A stretch of 64,000 nucleotides of DNA, taken from positions 48,086,911 to 48,150,910 of the forward strand of contig CP136066.1 in NCBI GenBank assembly GCA_032622095.1. The letters are read 5' to 3'. This DNA is from Siphonodentalium dalli. Taxonomy: Eukaryota > Mollusca > Scaphopoda > Gadilida > Siphonodentaliidae. Positions 11,275 through 25,600 of this stretch are shown here, piece after piece. The notes under the pieces are model-generated. The model saw only the letters and a list, made by a program, of their open reading frames with translations. It ran no database searches and was not told where the DNA came from. How positions within the stretch are numbered: position 1 is the first letter of the stretch; each line of letters begins with the position of its first letter. Made by a program: the position numbers and the translations under genes.

Positions 11275-11731
11275 AACTAGGGGTTCCCAATGGGTTACAC
11301 ATTATTTTCAGTCTATCAGATTATTTATATTTTCAACAACAAGTGACTTTAAGTTTACAATTTCAGCCTGTCCTGACTCTATCGATACAATTTATCACAT
11401 TTTTAAAAACATATTGTACACCAGTGGCGTTAACTTTACAATTTAAGCATCTACGTGATTCTATCGGTACGATTGAGTAAGGTACAAATAAAAATATAAA
11501 AAAATACACCAGGGGCTCCCAATAGGTGATATATTATTTTCAGGCTATCAGAGTATTTATATTTTCAACAACATATTATTACACCGGTGACTTTAAGTTT
11601 ACAATTTCAGCCTGTCCTGACCCTATGGATACGATTTATCATATTTTCAAAAACGTATTATACACCGGTGCCGTTAACTTTACAATTTCAGCATATACGT
11701 TATTCTATTGGTACGATTGAGTAAGGTACAA
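11275..11731 (+). repeat. Nested tandem duplication, about 235-bp unit x2
   Basis: Copies at about 11275-11486 and 11508-11731 share GGGG(T/C)TCCCAAT, TATTTATATTTTCAACAAC, GACTTTAAGTTTACAATTTC, AGCCTGTCCTGA and the closing GGTACGATTGAGTAAGGTAC. Inside each copy a smaller unit of about 88 bp (CACCGGTG-C-TTAA-TTTACAATTTCAGC) is itself doubled. Confidence 0.85.
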
Positions 11732-12148
11732 AAAATCTCCAAGAATACATTCGCCCTGTCCACCACACAATATCAAAATCACAGAAACTAGATACACCAC
11801 ATGTGGCGTAATGATCCACTGGTGTATCAGGTATGTGTGCAGTTACGACGGAGGGCGACAAACTTCATTCTATGGTGAATGTTTAACTTCAGCATATATG
11901 TTCCCTCTGTATTCTTGGAATAATACATGTGCAATATCACATTTTCATCGTGTTGTCTTTCGTATAACAATAAGATCATTTTATTAGATATACTCGAAAT
12001 TCGACATATTGGTCGCTTATTGTGATATCAGCCTCACCGTTATGCTCAAAGTTTCTATAATACAAAGGCGGTAGTCTATAATGTAACATAGTTGTCCCAC
12101 CTGTAACACAGGGAACAGGCCTGGGGCAATTACTTGTGAATGTAATTA
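11732..12148. other. Left flank of the 1380-bp array, nothing recognised
   Basis: Unique-looking sequence up to the first array hairpin. The array begins abruptly after TGTAATTA at 12148. The base before the shared ATTATACTTCC differs from that at every internal junction, which fixes the left edge. Confidence 0.5.
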
Positions 12149-12151
12149 ATT

Positions 12152-12178
12152 ATACTTCCATGTTTTACATGGAAGTAT
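12152..12178. repeat. Unit-boundary hairpin of array A (first of 17)
   Basis: Twelve-base perfect arms, ATACTTCCATGT and its complement, close on a TTT loop. It recurs every 1380 bp at the start of each unit, including the deleted copy and the stub at 33853. Family B has the same hairpin with an altered but still paired stem. A boundary hairpin is reminiscent of end structures used by rolling-circle or hairpin-recognising transposases, but no such enzyme is encoded here. Confidence 0.9.
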
Positions 12179-13119
12179 ATTGTTTTTGTGATTTTTATTT
12201 TTCTCTATTATTATTCTTCTTAGCAATTTTATAATGAGCATAGCTCAGTCAATACAAGAGTTAGAAAGCTAAAACTTTGAATGTATATATATGTATACAA
12301 ACTCTAGTGCTTAGGCCTATTGAGAATCATGTCCTTACTTGATTTGCAGAGTTATCTCCCTTTATGTGAACAATTGGTGTTTTCAGAACTCCGAAAATAT
12401 AAGGAGTACAGCACTGAAATTTGGTCGATACATACATCTTGATATCCACTGAATCGTGAGCACATCAAAAACTCTGTCCGTCTTTCCTCTCCAGAGTTAT
12501 TTCCCATATATATGTCAACCTCGAAATGTTCTGATCGCCTGTTCTCACATAGCAAGAAAGATAGCTGGATTTAGTTTCTATGGTAGTGCTGGCCGTTGTC
12601 AATATACTTCACAAAAATAATTTGGACAGGGTCGGACTTACATTTTTTGGTTAGGGTGGGGGCGAAATTTTCGCAATTTTATTTTTGCGATGATTTCAAC
12701 CATTTTTACTACCATGTATCTTTAGGACGTACTAATGATCCTCCTGAAAGAATTTTGTAAATCGGTTGAGAAATGTCCAAGTTACAGACCATCGAATATT
12801 GTATTCATACATTGGCTGAGGAGAAAGTGGTTGTGACCACAACTCCTCATAGACGACGCACATGAGCAGGATTTGGTTTATGTGAGCGTGTTATTCATAG
12901 AGAGAAGACGAACTGGTGCAATTTTTACCAAGATCCAAAAATATTTGTCCCTATTAGGGAGGGGGGCAAAAATTGTCATTTTTTTATCGTCTCAGATTCG
13001 AACCAAAATTGTTGTGAAGTATCTATAGGACGTTCTGAGAGTACTCAAGAAAGAATTTTGTAAATCGGTTGAAAAATGTAGAAATTTTGGCCCATTAATT
13101 CTTATCAAGTTTACAGAAG

Positions 13120-13614
13120 ATGCACTATGGATTTAAATTCCTACAACCAATCGTCACTTTTTTGGTGTCATTCGATGGGGAATTTCTAGTACTTCTAAAC
13201 GATTACCTACTTGCCATATTATGTCGATGGAAGCCAGAGATAATCGAAATGTATATACTGAACAGCATACATATAGGCCTACATAGTAGAATATCGCCAC
13301 AATATCTTACTAAAACCCTACTATATAATAAAGGGGCATCAATTGCGAACACAATCACGCAAAAATTAGCTCGATATCTCGAAAATTGGCCGAGATATGG
13401 TGACTTTTCTACCCGCGTCACCCAATTCCGAGGTATGGGTGGGGGTCACACCAGAACGTTCCAACTGAACACAGAAATGTCAAGAAACCATAATATCGAC
13501 ATACCAATCAATTCCGCGCGATTTCCTTATTATACTTCCATGTTTTACATGGAAGTATATTGTTTTTGTGATTTTTATTTTTCTCTATTATTATTCTTCT
13601 TAGCAATTTTATAA
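13120..13614 (+). other. 164-codon open frame in the 1380-bp unit (15 copies)
   Basis: Repeated at 13120 + 1380n (14500, 15880 ... 32440) with identical translation in all 15 copies. It begins MHYGFKFLQPIV, carries a distinctive middle IHIGLHSRISPQYLTKT and a block around ENWPRYGDFSTRVT followed by GMGGGHTRTFQLNTEMS. It ends in a hydrophobic tail translated from the boundary hairpin and the first 85 bases of the next unit. Family B encodes a 159-codon relative (34850-35329 and 36243-36722). From ENWPRYGDF onward, 9 of 12 differing codons are synonymous, as expected for coding constraint; the first half shows no such bias. I recognise no family, and no promoter or splice site is visible. It may be a decayed fragment of an element's gene, or chance. 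Confidence 0.3.
13203..13421 (-). other. Antisense open frame overlapping the 164-codon frame
   Basis: Open for 72 codons in every unit and opening on GTG. Its third codon positions coincide with those of the sense frame. Versus family B (34984-35217) about 52 of 72 residues are identical, and many changes are conservative (Tyr/Phe, Val/Ala, Leu/Ile). It is closed upstream by TGA opposite the GGGGGTCAC segment, so it cannot explain the constraint seen in the 3' part of the sense frame. Probably a shadow; recorded because the alternative is real. Confidence 0.12.
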
Positions 13615-16600
13615 TGAGCATAGCTCAGTCAATACAAGAGTTAGAAAGCTAAAACTTTGAATGTATATATATGTATACAAACTCTAGTGCTTAGGCCTAT
13701 TGAGAATCATGTCCTTACTTGATTTGCAGAGTTATCTCCCTTTATGTGAACAATTGGTGTTTTCAGAACTCCGAAAATATAAGGAGTACAGCACTGAAAT
13801 TTGGTCGATACATACATCTTGATATCCACTGAATCGTGAGCACATCAAAAACTCTGTCCGTCTTTCCTCTCCAGAGTTATTTCCCATATATATGTCAACC
13901 TCGAAATGTTCTGATCGCCTGTTCTCACATAGCAAGAAAGATAGCTGGATTTAGTTTCTATGGTAGTGCTGGCCGTTGTCAATATACTTCACAAAAATAA
14001 TTTGGACAGGGTCGGACTTACATTTTTTGGTTAGGGTGGGGGCGAAATTTTCGCAATTTTATTTTTGCGATGATTTCAACCATTTTTACTACCATGTATC
14101 TTTAGGACGTACTAATGATCCTCCTGAAAGAATTTTGTAAATCGGTTGAGAAATGTCCAAGTTACAGACCATCGAATATTGTATTCATACATTGGCTGAG
14201 GAGAAAGTGGTTGTGACCACAACTCCTCATAGACGACGCACATGAGCAGGATTTGGTTTATGTGAGCGTGTTATTCATAGAGAGAAGACGAACTGGTGCA
14301 ATTTTTACCAAGATCCAAAAATATTTGTCCCTATTAGGGAGGGGGGCAAAAATTGTCATTTTTTTATCGTCTCAGATTCGAACCAAAATTGTTGTGAAGT
14401 ATCTATAGGACGTTCTGAGAGTACTCAAGAAAGAATTTTGTAAATCGGTTGAAAAATGTAGAAATTTTGGCCCATTAATTCTTATCAAGTTTACAGAAGA
14501 TGCACTATGGATTTAAATTCCTACAACCAATCGTCACTTTTTTGGTGTCATTCGATGGGGAATTTCTAGTACTTCTAAACGATTACCTACTTGCCATATT
14601 ATGTCGATGGAAGCCAGAGATAATCGAAATGTATATACTGAACAGCATACATATAGGCCTACATAGTAGAATATCGCCACAATATCTTACTAAAACCCTA
14701 CTATATAATAAAGGGGCATCAATTGCGAACACAATCACGCAAAAATTAGCTCGATATCTCGAAAATTGGCCGAGATATGGTGACTTTTCTACCCGCGTCA
14801 CCCAATTCCGAGGTATGGGTGGGGGTCACACCAGAACGTTCCAACTGAACACAGAAATGTCAAGAAACCATAATATCGACATACCAATCAATTCCGCGCG
14901 ATTTCCTTATTATACTTCCATGTTTTACATGGAAGTATATTGTTTTTGTGATTTTTATTTTTCTCTATTATTATTCTTCTTAGCAATTTTATAATGAGCA
15001 TAGCTCAGTCAATACAAGAGTTAGAAAGCTAAAACTTTGAATGTATATATATGTATACAAACTCTAGTGCTTAGGCCTATTGAGAATCATGTCCTTACTT
15101 GATTTGCAGAGTTATCTCCCTTTATGTGAACAATTGGTGTTTTCAGAACTCCGAAAATATAAGGAGTACAGCACTGAAATTTGGTCGATACATACATCTT
15201 GATATCCACTGAATCGTGAGCACATCAAAAACTCTGTCCGTCTTTCCTCTCCAGAGTTATTTCCCATATATATGTCAACCTCGAAATGTTCTGATCGCCT
15301 GTTCTCACATAGCAAGAAAGATAGCTGGATTTAGTTTCTATGGTAGTGCTGGCCGTTGTCAATATACTTCACAAAAATAATTTGGACAGGGTCGGACTTA
15401 CATTTTTTGGTTAGGGTGGGGGCGAAATTTTCGCAATTTTATTTTTGCGATGATTTCAACCATTTTTACTACCATGTATCTTTAGGACGTACTAATGATC
15501 CTCCTGAAAGAATTTTGTAAATCGGTTGAGAAATGTCCAAGTTACAGACCATCGAATATTGTATTCATACATTGGCTGAGGAGAAAGTGGTTGTGACCAC
15601 AACTCCTCATAGACGACGCACATGAGCAGGATTTGGTTTATGTGAGCGTGTTATTCATAGAGAGAAGACGAACTGGTGCAATTTTTACCAAGATCCAAAA
15701 ATATTTGTCCCTATTAGGGAGGGGGGCAAAAATTGTCATTTTTTTATCGTCTCAGATTCGAACCAAAATTGTTGTGAAGTATCTATAGGACGTTCTGAGA
15801 GTACTCAAGAAAGAATTTTGTAAATCGGTTGAAAAATGTAGAAATTTTGGCCCATTAATTCTTATCAAGTTTACAGAAGATGCACTATGGATTTAAATTC
15901 CTACAACCAATCGTCACTTTTTTGGTGTCATTCGATGGGGAATTTCTAGTACTTCTAAACGATTACCTACTTGCCATATTATGTCGATGGAAGCCAGAGA
16001 TAATCGAAATGTATATACTGAACAGCATACATATAGGCCTACATAGTAGAATATCGCCACAATATCTTACTAAAACCCTACTATATAATAAAGGGGCATC
16101 AATTGCGAACACAATCACGCAAAAATTAGCTCGATATCTCGAAAATTGGCCGAGATATGGTGACTTTTCTACCCGCGTCACCCAATTCCGAGGTATGGGT
16201 GGGGGTCACACCAGAACGTTCCAACTGAACACAGAAATGTCAAGAAACCATAATATCGACATACCAATCAATTCCGCGCGATTTCCTTATTATACTTCCA
16301 TGTTTTACATGGAAGTATATTGTTTTTGTGATTTTTATTTTTCTCTATTATTATTCTTCTTAGCAATTTTATAATGAGCATAGCTCTGTCAATACAAGAG
16401 TTAGAAAGCTAAAACTTTGAATGTATATATATGTATACAAACTCTAGTGCTTAGGCCTATTGAGAATCATGTCCTTACTTGATTTGCAGAGTTATCTCCC
16501 TTTATGTGAACAATTGGTGTTTTCAGAACTCCGAAAATATAAGGAGTACAGCACTGAAATTTGGTCGATACATACATCTTGATATCCACTGAATCGTGAG

Positions 16601-19600
16601 CACATCAAAAACTCTGTCCGTCTTTCCTCTCCAGAGTTATTTCCCATATATATGTCAACCTCGAAATGTTCTGATCGCCTGTTCTCACATAGCAAGAAAG
16701 ATAGCTGGATTTAGTTTCTATGGTAGTGCTGGCCGTTGTCAATATACTTCACAAAAATAATTTGGACAGGGTCGGACTTACATTTTTTGGTTAGGGTGGG
16801 GGCGAAATTTTCGCAATTTTATTTTTGCGATGATTTCAACCATTTTTACTACCATGTATCTTTAGGACGTACTAATGATCCTCCTGAAAGAATTTTGTAA
16901 ATCGGTTGAGAAATGTCCAAGTTACAGACCATCGAATATTGTATTCATACATTGGCTGAGGAGAAAGTGGTTGTGACCACAACTCCTCATAGACGACGCA
17001 CATGAGCAGGATTTGGTTTATGTGAGCGTGTTATTCATAGAGAGAAGACGAACTGGTGCAATTTTTACCAAGATCCAAAAATATTTGTCCCTATTAGGGA
17101 GGGGGGCAAAAATTGTCATTTTTTTATCGTCTCAGATTCGAACCAAAATTGTTGTGAAGTATCTATAGGACGTTCTGAGAGTACTCAAGAAAGAATTTTG
17201 TAAATCGGTTGAAAAATGTAGAAATTTTGGCCCATTAATTCTTATCAAGTTTACAGAAGATGCACTATGGATTTAAATTCCTACAACCAATCGTCACTTT
17301 TTTGGTGTCATTCGATGGGGAATTTCTAGTACTTCTAAACGATTACCTACTTGCCATATTATGTCGATGGAAGCCAGAGATAATCGAAATGTATATACTG
17401 AACAGCATACATATAGGCCTACATAGTAGAATATCGCCACAATATCTTACTAAAACCCTACTATATAATAAAGGGGCATCAATTGCGAACACAATCACGC
17501 AAAAATTAGCTCGATATCTCGAAAATTGGCCGAGATATGGTGACTTTTCTACCCGCGTCACCCAATTCCGAGGTATGGGTGGGGGTCACACCAGAACGTT
17601 CCAACTGAACACAGAAATGTCAAGAAACCATAATATCGACATACCAATCAATTCCGCGCGATTTCCTTATTATACTTCCATGTTTTACATGGAAGTATAT
17701 TGTTTTTGTGATTTTTATTTTTCTCTATTATTATTCTTCTTAGCAATTTTATAATGAGCATAGCTCAGTCAATACAAGAGTTAGAAAGCTAAAACTTTGA
17801 ATGTATATATATGTATACAAACTCTAGTGCTTAGGCCTATTGAGAATCATGTCCTTACTTGATTTGCAGAGTTATCTCCCTTTATGTGAACAATTGGTGT
17901 TTTCAGAACTCCGAAAATATAAGGAGTACAGCACTGAAATTTGGTCGATACATACATCTTGATATCCACTGAATCGTGAGCACATCAAAAACTCTGTCCG
18001 TCTTTCCTCTCCAGAGTTATTTCCCATATATATGTCAACCTCGAAATGTTCTGATCGCCTGTTCTCACATAGCAAGAAAGATAGCTGGATTTAGTTTCTA
18101 TGGTAGTGCTGGCCGTTGTCAATATACTTCACAAAAATAATTTGGACAGGGTCGGACTTACATTTTTTGGTTAGGGTGGGGGCGAAATTTTCGCAATTTT
18201 ATTTTTGCGATGATTTCAACCATTTTTACTACCATGTATCTTTAGGACGTACTAATGATCCTCCTGAAAGAATTTTGTAAATCGGTTGAGAAATGTCCAA
18301 GTTACAGACCATCGAATATTGTATTCATACATTGGCTGAGGAGAAAGTGGTTGTGACCACAACTCCTCATAGACGACGCACATGAGCAGGATTTGGTTTA
18401 TGTGAGCGTGTTATTCATAGAGAGAAGACGAACTGGTGCAATTTTTACCAAGATCCAAAAATATTTGTCCCTATTAGGGAGGGGGGCAAAAATTGTCATT
18501 TTTTTATCGTCTCAGATTCGAACCAAAATTGTTGTGAAGTATCTATAGGACGTTCTGAGAGTACTCAAGAAAGAATTTTGTAAATCGGTTGAAAAATGTA
18601 GAAATTTTGGCCCATTAATTCTTATCAAGTTTACAGAAGATGCACTATGGATTTAAATTCCTACAACCAATCGTCACTTTTTTGGTGTCATTCGATGGGG
18701 AATTTCTAGTACTTCTAAACGATTACCTACTTGCCATATTATGTCGATGGAAGCCAGAGATAATCGAAATGTATATACTGAACAGCATACATATAGGCCT
18801 ACATAGTAGAATATCGCCACAATATCTTACTAAAACCCTACTATATAATAAAGGGGCATCAATTGCGAACACAATCACGCAAAAATTAGCTCGATATCTC
18901 GAAAATTGGCCGAGATATGGTGACTTTTCTACCCGCGTCACCCAATTCCGAGGTATGGGTGGGGGTCACACCAGAACGTTCCAACTGAACACAGAAATGT
19001 CAAGAAACCATAATATCGACATACCAATCAATTCCGCGCGATTTCCTTATTATACTTCCATGTTTTACATGGAAGTATATTGTTTTTGTGATTTTTATTT
19101 TTCTCTATTATTATTCTTCTTAGCAATTTTATAATGAGCATAGCTCAGTCAATACAAGAGTTAGAAAGCTAAAACTTTGAATGTATATATATGTATACAA
19201 ACTCTAGTGCTTAGGCCTATTGAGAATCATGTCCTTACTTGATTTGCAGAGTTATCTCCCTTTATGTGAACAATTGGTGTTTTCAGAACTCCGAAAATAT
19301 AAGGAGTACAGCACTGAAATTTGGTCGATACATACATCTTGATATCCACTGAATCGTGAGCACATCAAAAACTCTGTCCGTCTTTCCTCTCCAGAGTTAT
19401 TTCCCATATATATGTCAACCTCGAAATGTTCTGATCGCCTGTTCTCACATAGCAAGAAAGATAGCTGGATTTAGTTTCTATGGTAGTGCTGGCCGTTGTC
19501 AATATACTTCACAAAAATAATTTGGACAGGGTCGGACTTACATTTTTTGGTTAGGGTGGGGGCGAAATTTTCGCAATTTTATTTTTGCGATGATTTCAAC

Positions 19601-22600
19601 CATTTTTACTACCATGTATCTTTAGGACGTACTAATGATCCTCCTGAAAGAATTTTGTAAATCGGTTGAGAAATGTCCAAGTTACAGACCATCGAATATT
19701 GTATTCATACATTGGCTGAGGAGAAAGTGGTTGTGACCACAACTCCTCATAGACGACGCACATGAGCAGGATTTGGTTTATGTGAGCGTGTTATTCATAG
19801 AGAGAAGACGAACTGGTGCAATTTTTACCAAGATCCAAAAATATTTGTCCCTATTAGGGAGGGGGGCAAAAATTGTCATTTTTTTATCGTCTCAGATTCG
19901 AACCAAAATTGTTGTGAAGTATCTATAGGACGTTCTGAGAGTACTCAAGAAAGAATTTTGTAAATCGGTTGAAAAATGTAGAAATTTTGGCCCATTAATT
20001 CTTATCAAGTTTACAGAAGATGCACTATGGATTTAAATTCCTACAACCAATCGTCACTTTTTTGGTGTCATTCGATGGGGAATTTCTAGTACTTCTAAAC
20101 GATTACCTACTTGCCATATTATGTCGATGGAAGCCAGAGATAATCGAAATGTATATACTGAACAGCATACATATAGGCCTACATAGTAGAATATCGCCAC
20201 AATATCTTACTAAAACCCTACTATATAATAAAGGGGCATCAATTGCGAACACAATCACGCAAAAATTAGCTCGATATCTCGAAAATTGGCCGAGATATGG
20301 TGACTTTTCTACCCGCGTCACCCAATTCCGAGGTATGGGTGGGGGTCACACCAGAACGTTCCAACTGAACACAGAAATGTCAAGAAACCATAATATCGAC
20401 ATACCAATCAATTCCGCGCGATTTCCTTATTATACTTCCATGTTTTACATGGAAGTATATTGTTTTTGTGATTTTTATTTTTCTCTATTATTATTCTTCT
20501 TAGCAATTTTATAATGAGCATAGCTCAGTCAATACAAGAGTTAGAAAGCTAAAACTTTGAATGTATATATATGTATACAAACTCTAGTGCTTAGGCCTAT
20601 TGAGAATCATGTCCTTACTTGATTTGCAGAGTTATCTCCCTTTATGTGAACAATTGGTGTTTTCAGAACTCCGAAAATATAAGGAGTACAGCACTGAAAT
20701 TTGGTCGATACATACATCTTGATATCCACTGAATCGTGAGCACATCAAAAACTCTGTCCGTCTTTCCTCTCCAGAGTTATTTCCCATATATATGTCAACC
20801 TCGAAATGTTCTGATCGCCTGTTCTCACATAGCAAGAAAGATAGCTGGATTTAGTTTCTATGGTAGTGCTGGCCGTTGTCAATATACTTCACAAAAATAA
20901 TTTGGACAGGGTCGGACTTACATTTTTTGGTTAGGGTGGGGGCGAAATTTTCGCAATTTTATTTTTGCGATGATTTCAACCATTTTTACTACCATGTATC
21001 TTTAGGACGTACTAATGATCCTCCTGAAAGAATTTTGTAAATCGGTTGAGAAATGTCCAAGTTACAGACCATCGAATATTGTATTCATACATTGGCTGAG
21101 GAGAAAGTGGTTGTGACCACAACTCCTCATAGACGACGCACATGAGCGGGATTTGGTTTATGTGAGCGTGTTATTCATAGAGAGAAGACGAACTGGTGCA
21201 ATTTTTACCAAGATCCAAAAATATTTGTCCCTATTAGGGAGGGGGGCAAAAATTGTCATTTTTTTATCGTCTCAGATTCGAACCAAAATTGTTGTGAAGT
21301 ATCTATAGGACGTTCTGAGAGTACTCAAGAAAGAATTTTGTAAATCGGTTGAAAAATGTAGAAATTTTGGCCCATTAATTCTTATCAAGTTTACAGAAGA
21401 TGCACTATGGATTTAAATTCCTACAACCAATCGTCACTTTTTTGGTGTCATTCGATGGGGAATTTCTAGTACTTCTAAACGATTACCTACTTGCCATATT
21501 ATGTCGATGGAAGCCAGAGATAATCGAAATGTATATACTGAACAGCATACATATAGGCCTACATAGTAGAATATCGCCACAATATCTTACTAAAACCCTA
21601 CTATATAATAAAGGGGCATCAATTGCGAACACAATCACGCAAAAATTAGCTCGATATCTCGAAAATTGGCCGAGATATGGTGACTTTTCTACCCGCGTCA
21701 CCCAATTCCGAGGTATGGGTGGGGGTCACACCAGAACGTTCCAACTGAACACAGAAATGTCAAGAAACCATAATATCGACATACCAATCAATTCCGCGCG
21801 ATTTCCTTATTATACTTCCATGTTTTACATGGAAGTATATTGTTTTTGTGATTTTTATTTTTCTCTATTATTATTCTTCTTAGCAATTTTATAATGAGCA
21901 TAGCTCAGTCAATACAAGAGTTAGAAAGCTAAAACTTTGAATGTATATATATGTATACAAACTCTAGTGCTTAGGCCTATTGAGAATCATGTCCTTACTT
22001 GATTTGCAGAGTTATCTCCCTTTATGTGAACAATTGGTGTTTTCAGAACTCCGAAAATATAAGGAGTACAGCACTGAAATTTGGTCGATACATACATCTT
22101 GATATCCACTGAATCGTGAGCACATCAAAAACTCTGTCCGTCTTTCCTCTCCAGAGTTATTTCCCATATATATGTCAACCTCGAAATGTTCTGATCGCCT
22201 GTTCTCACATAGCAAGAAAGATAGCTGGATTTAGTTTCTATGGTAGTGCTGGCCGTTGTCAATATACTTCACAAAAATAATTTGGACAGGGTCGGACTTA
22301 CATTTTTTGGTTAGGGTGGGGGCGAAATTTTCGCAATTTTATTTTTGCGATGATTTCAACCATTTTTACTACCATGTATCTTTAGGACGTACTAATGATC
22401 CTCCTGAAAGAATTTTGTAAATCGGTTGAGAAATGTCCAAGTTACAGACCATCGAATATTGTATTCATACATTGGCTGAGGAGAAAGTGGTTGTGACCAC
22501 AACTCCTCATAGACGACGCACATGAGCGGGATTTGGTTTATGTGAGCGTGTTATTCATAGAGAGAAGACGAACTGGTGCAATTTTTACCAAGATCCAAAA

Positions 22601-25600
22601 ATATTTGTCCCTATTAGGGAGGGGGGCAAAAATTGTCATTTTTTTATCGTCTCAGATTCGAACCAAAATTGTTGTGAAGTATCTATAGGACGTTCTGAGA
22701 GTACTCAAGAAAGAATTTTGTAAATCGGTTGAAAAATGTAGAAATTTTGGCCCATTAATTCTTATCAAGTTTACAGAAGATGCACTATGGATTTAAATTC
22801 CTACAACCAATCGTCACTTTTTTGGTGTCATTCGATGGGGAATTTCTAGTACTTCTAAACGATTACCTACTTGCCATATTATGTCGATGGAAGCCAGAGA
22901 TAATCGAAATGTATATACTGAACAGCATACATATAGGCCTACATAGTAGAATATCGCCACAATATCTTACTAAAACCCTACTATATAATAAAGGGGCATC
23001 AATTGCGAACACAATCACGCAAAAATTAGCTCGATATCTCGAAAATTGGCCGAGATATGGTGACTTTTCTACCCGCGTCACCCAATTCCGAGGTATGGGT
23101 GGGGGTCACACCAGAACGTTCCAACTGAACACAGAAATGTCAAGAAACCATAATATCGACATACCAATCAATTCCGCGCGATTTCCTTATTATACTTCCA
23201 TGTTTTACATGGAAGTATATTGTTTTTGTGATTTTTATTTTTCTCTATTATTATTCTTCTTAGCAATTTTATAATGAGCATAGCTCAGTCAATACAAGAG
23301 TTAGAAAGCTAAAACTTTGAATGTATATATATGTATACAAACTCTAGTGCTTAGGCCTATTGAGAATCATGTCCTTACTTGATTTGCAGAGTTATCTCCC
23401 TTTATGTGAACAATTGGTGTTTTCAGAACTCCGAAAATATAAGGAGTACAGCACTGAAATTTGGTCGATACATACATCTTGATATCCACTGAATCGTGAG
23501 CACATCAAAAACTCTGTCCGTCTTTCCTCTCCAGAGTTATTTCCCATATATATGTCAACCTCGAAATGTTCTGATCGCCTGTTCTCACATAGCAAGAAAG
23601 ATAGCTGGATTTAGTTTCTATGGTAGTGCTGGCCGTTGTCAATATACTTCACAAAAATAATTTGGACAGGGTCGGACTTACATTTTTTGGTTAGGGTGGG
23701 GGCGAAATTTTCGCAATTTTATTTTTGCGATGATTTCAACCATTTTTACTACCATGTATCTTTAGGACGTACTAATGATCCTCCTGAAAGAATTTTGTAA
23801 ATCGGTTGAGAAATGTCCAAGTTACAGACCATCGAATATTGTATTCATACATTGGCTGAGGAGAAAGTGGTTGTGACCACAACTCCTCATAGACGACGCA
23901 CATGAGCGGGATTTGGTTTATGTGAGCGTGTTATTCATAGAGAGAAGACGAACTGGTGCAATTTTTACCAAGATCCAAAAATATTTGTCCCTATTAGGGA
24001 GGGGGGCAAAAATTGTCATTTTTTTATCGTCTCAGATTCGAACCAAAATTGTTGTGAAGTATCTATAGGACGTTCTGAGAGTACTCAAGAAAGAATTTTG
24101 TAAATCGGTTGAAAAATGTAGAAATTTTGGCCCATTAATTCTTATCAAGTTTACAGAAGATGCACTATGGATTTAAATTCCTACAACCAATCGTCACTTT
24201 TTTGGTGTCATTCGATGGGGAATTTCTAGTACTTCTAAACGATTACCTACTTGCCATATTATGTCGATGGAAGCCAGAGATAATCGAAATGTATATACTG
24301 AACAGCATACATATAGGCCTACATAGTAGAATATCGCCACAATATCTTACTAAAACCCTACTATATAATAAAGGGGCATCAATTGCGAACACAATCACGC
24401 AAAAATTAGCTCGATATCTCGAAAATTGGCCGAGATATGGTGACTTTTCTACCCGCGTCACCCAATTCCGAGGTATGGGTGGGGGTCACACCAGAACGTT
24501 CCAACTGAACACAGAAATGTCAAGAAACCATAATATCGACATACCAATCAATTCCGCGCGATTTCCTTATTATACTTCCATGTTTTACATGGAAGTATAT
24601 TGTTTTTGTGATTTTTATTTTTCTCTATTATTATTCTTCTTAGCAATTTTATAATGAGCATAGCTCAGTCAATACAAGAGTTAGAAAGCTAAAACTTTGA
24701 ATGTATATATATGTATACAAACTCTAGTGCTTAGGCCTATTGAGAATCATGTCCTTACTTGATTTGCAGAGTTATCTCCCTTTATGTGAACAATTGGTGT
24801 TTTCAGAACTCCGAAAATATAAGGAGTACAGCACTGAAATTTGGTCGATACATACATCTTGATATCCACTGAATCGTGAGCACATCAAAAACTCTGTCCG
24901 TCTTTCCTCTCCAGAGTTATTTCCCATATATATGTCAACCTCGAAATGTTCTGATCGCCTGTTCTCACATAGCAAGAAAGATAGCTGGATTTAGTTTCTA
25001 TGGTAGTGCTGGCCGTTGTCAATATACTTCACAAAAATAATTTGGACAGGGTCGGACTTACATTTTTTGGTTAGGGTGGGGGCGAAATTTTCGCAATTTT
25101 ATTTTTGCGATGATTTCAACCATTTTTACTACCATGTATCTTTAGGACGTACTAATGATCCTCCTGAAAGAATTTTGTAAATCGGTTGAGAAATGTCCAA
25201 GTTACAGACCATCGAATATTGTATTCATACATTGGCTGAGGAGAAAGTGGTTGTGACCACAACTCCTCATAGACGACGCACATGAGCGGGATTTGGTTTA
25301 TGTGAGCGTGTTATTCATAGAGAGAAGACGAACTGGTGCAATTTTTACCAAGATCCAAAAATATTTGTCCCTATTAGGGAGGGGGGCAAAAATTGTCATT
25401 TTTTTATCGTCTCAGATTCGAACCAAAATTGTTGTGAAGTATCTATAGGACGTTCTGAGAGTACTCAAGAAAGAATTTTGTAAATCGGTTGAAAAATGTA
25501 GAAATTTTGGCCCATTAATTCTTATCAAGTTTACAGAAGATGCACTATGGATTTAAATTCCTACAACCAATCGTCACTTTTTTGGTGTCATTCGATGGGG

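Noticed and set aside
12800-12860. CTGAGGA in each 1380-bp unit, resembling the CUGANGA core of a hammerhead ribozyme, next to a GAGGAG/CTCCTC stem with inner GTGGT/ACCAC stem
   Set aside because: The required GAAA after stem II and a cleavage-site context are missing. Family B loses the CTGAGGA while keeping only the AGGAG/CTCCT stem. It is at best an ordinary hairpin.
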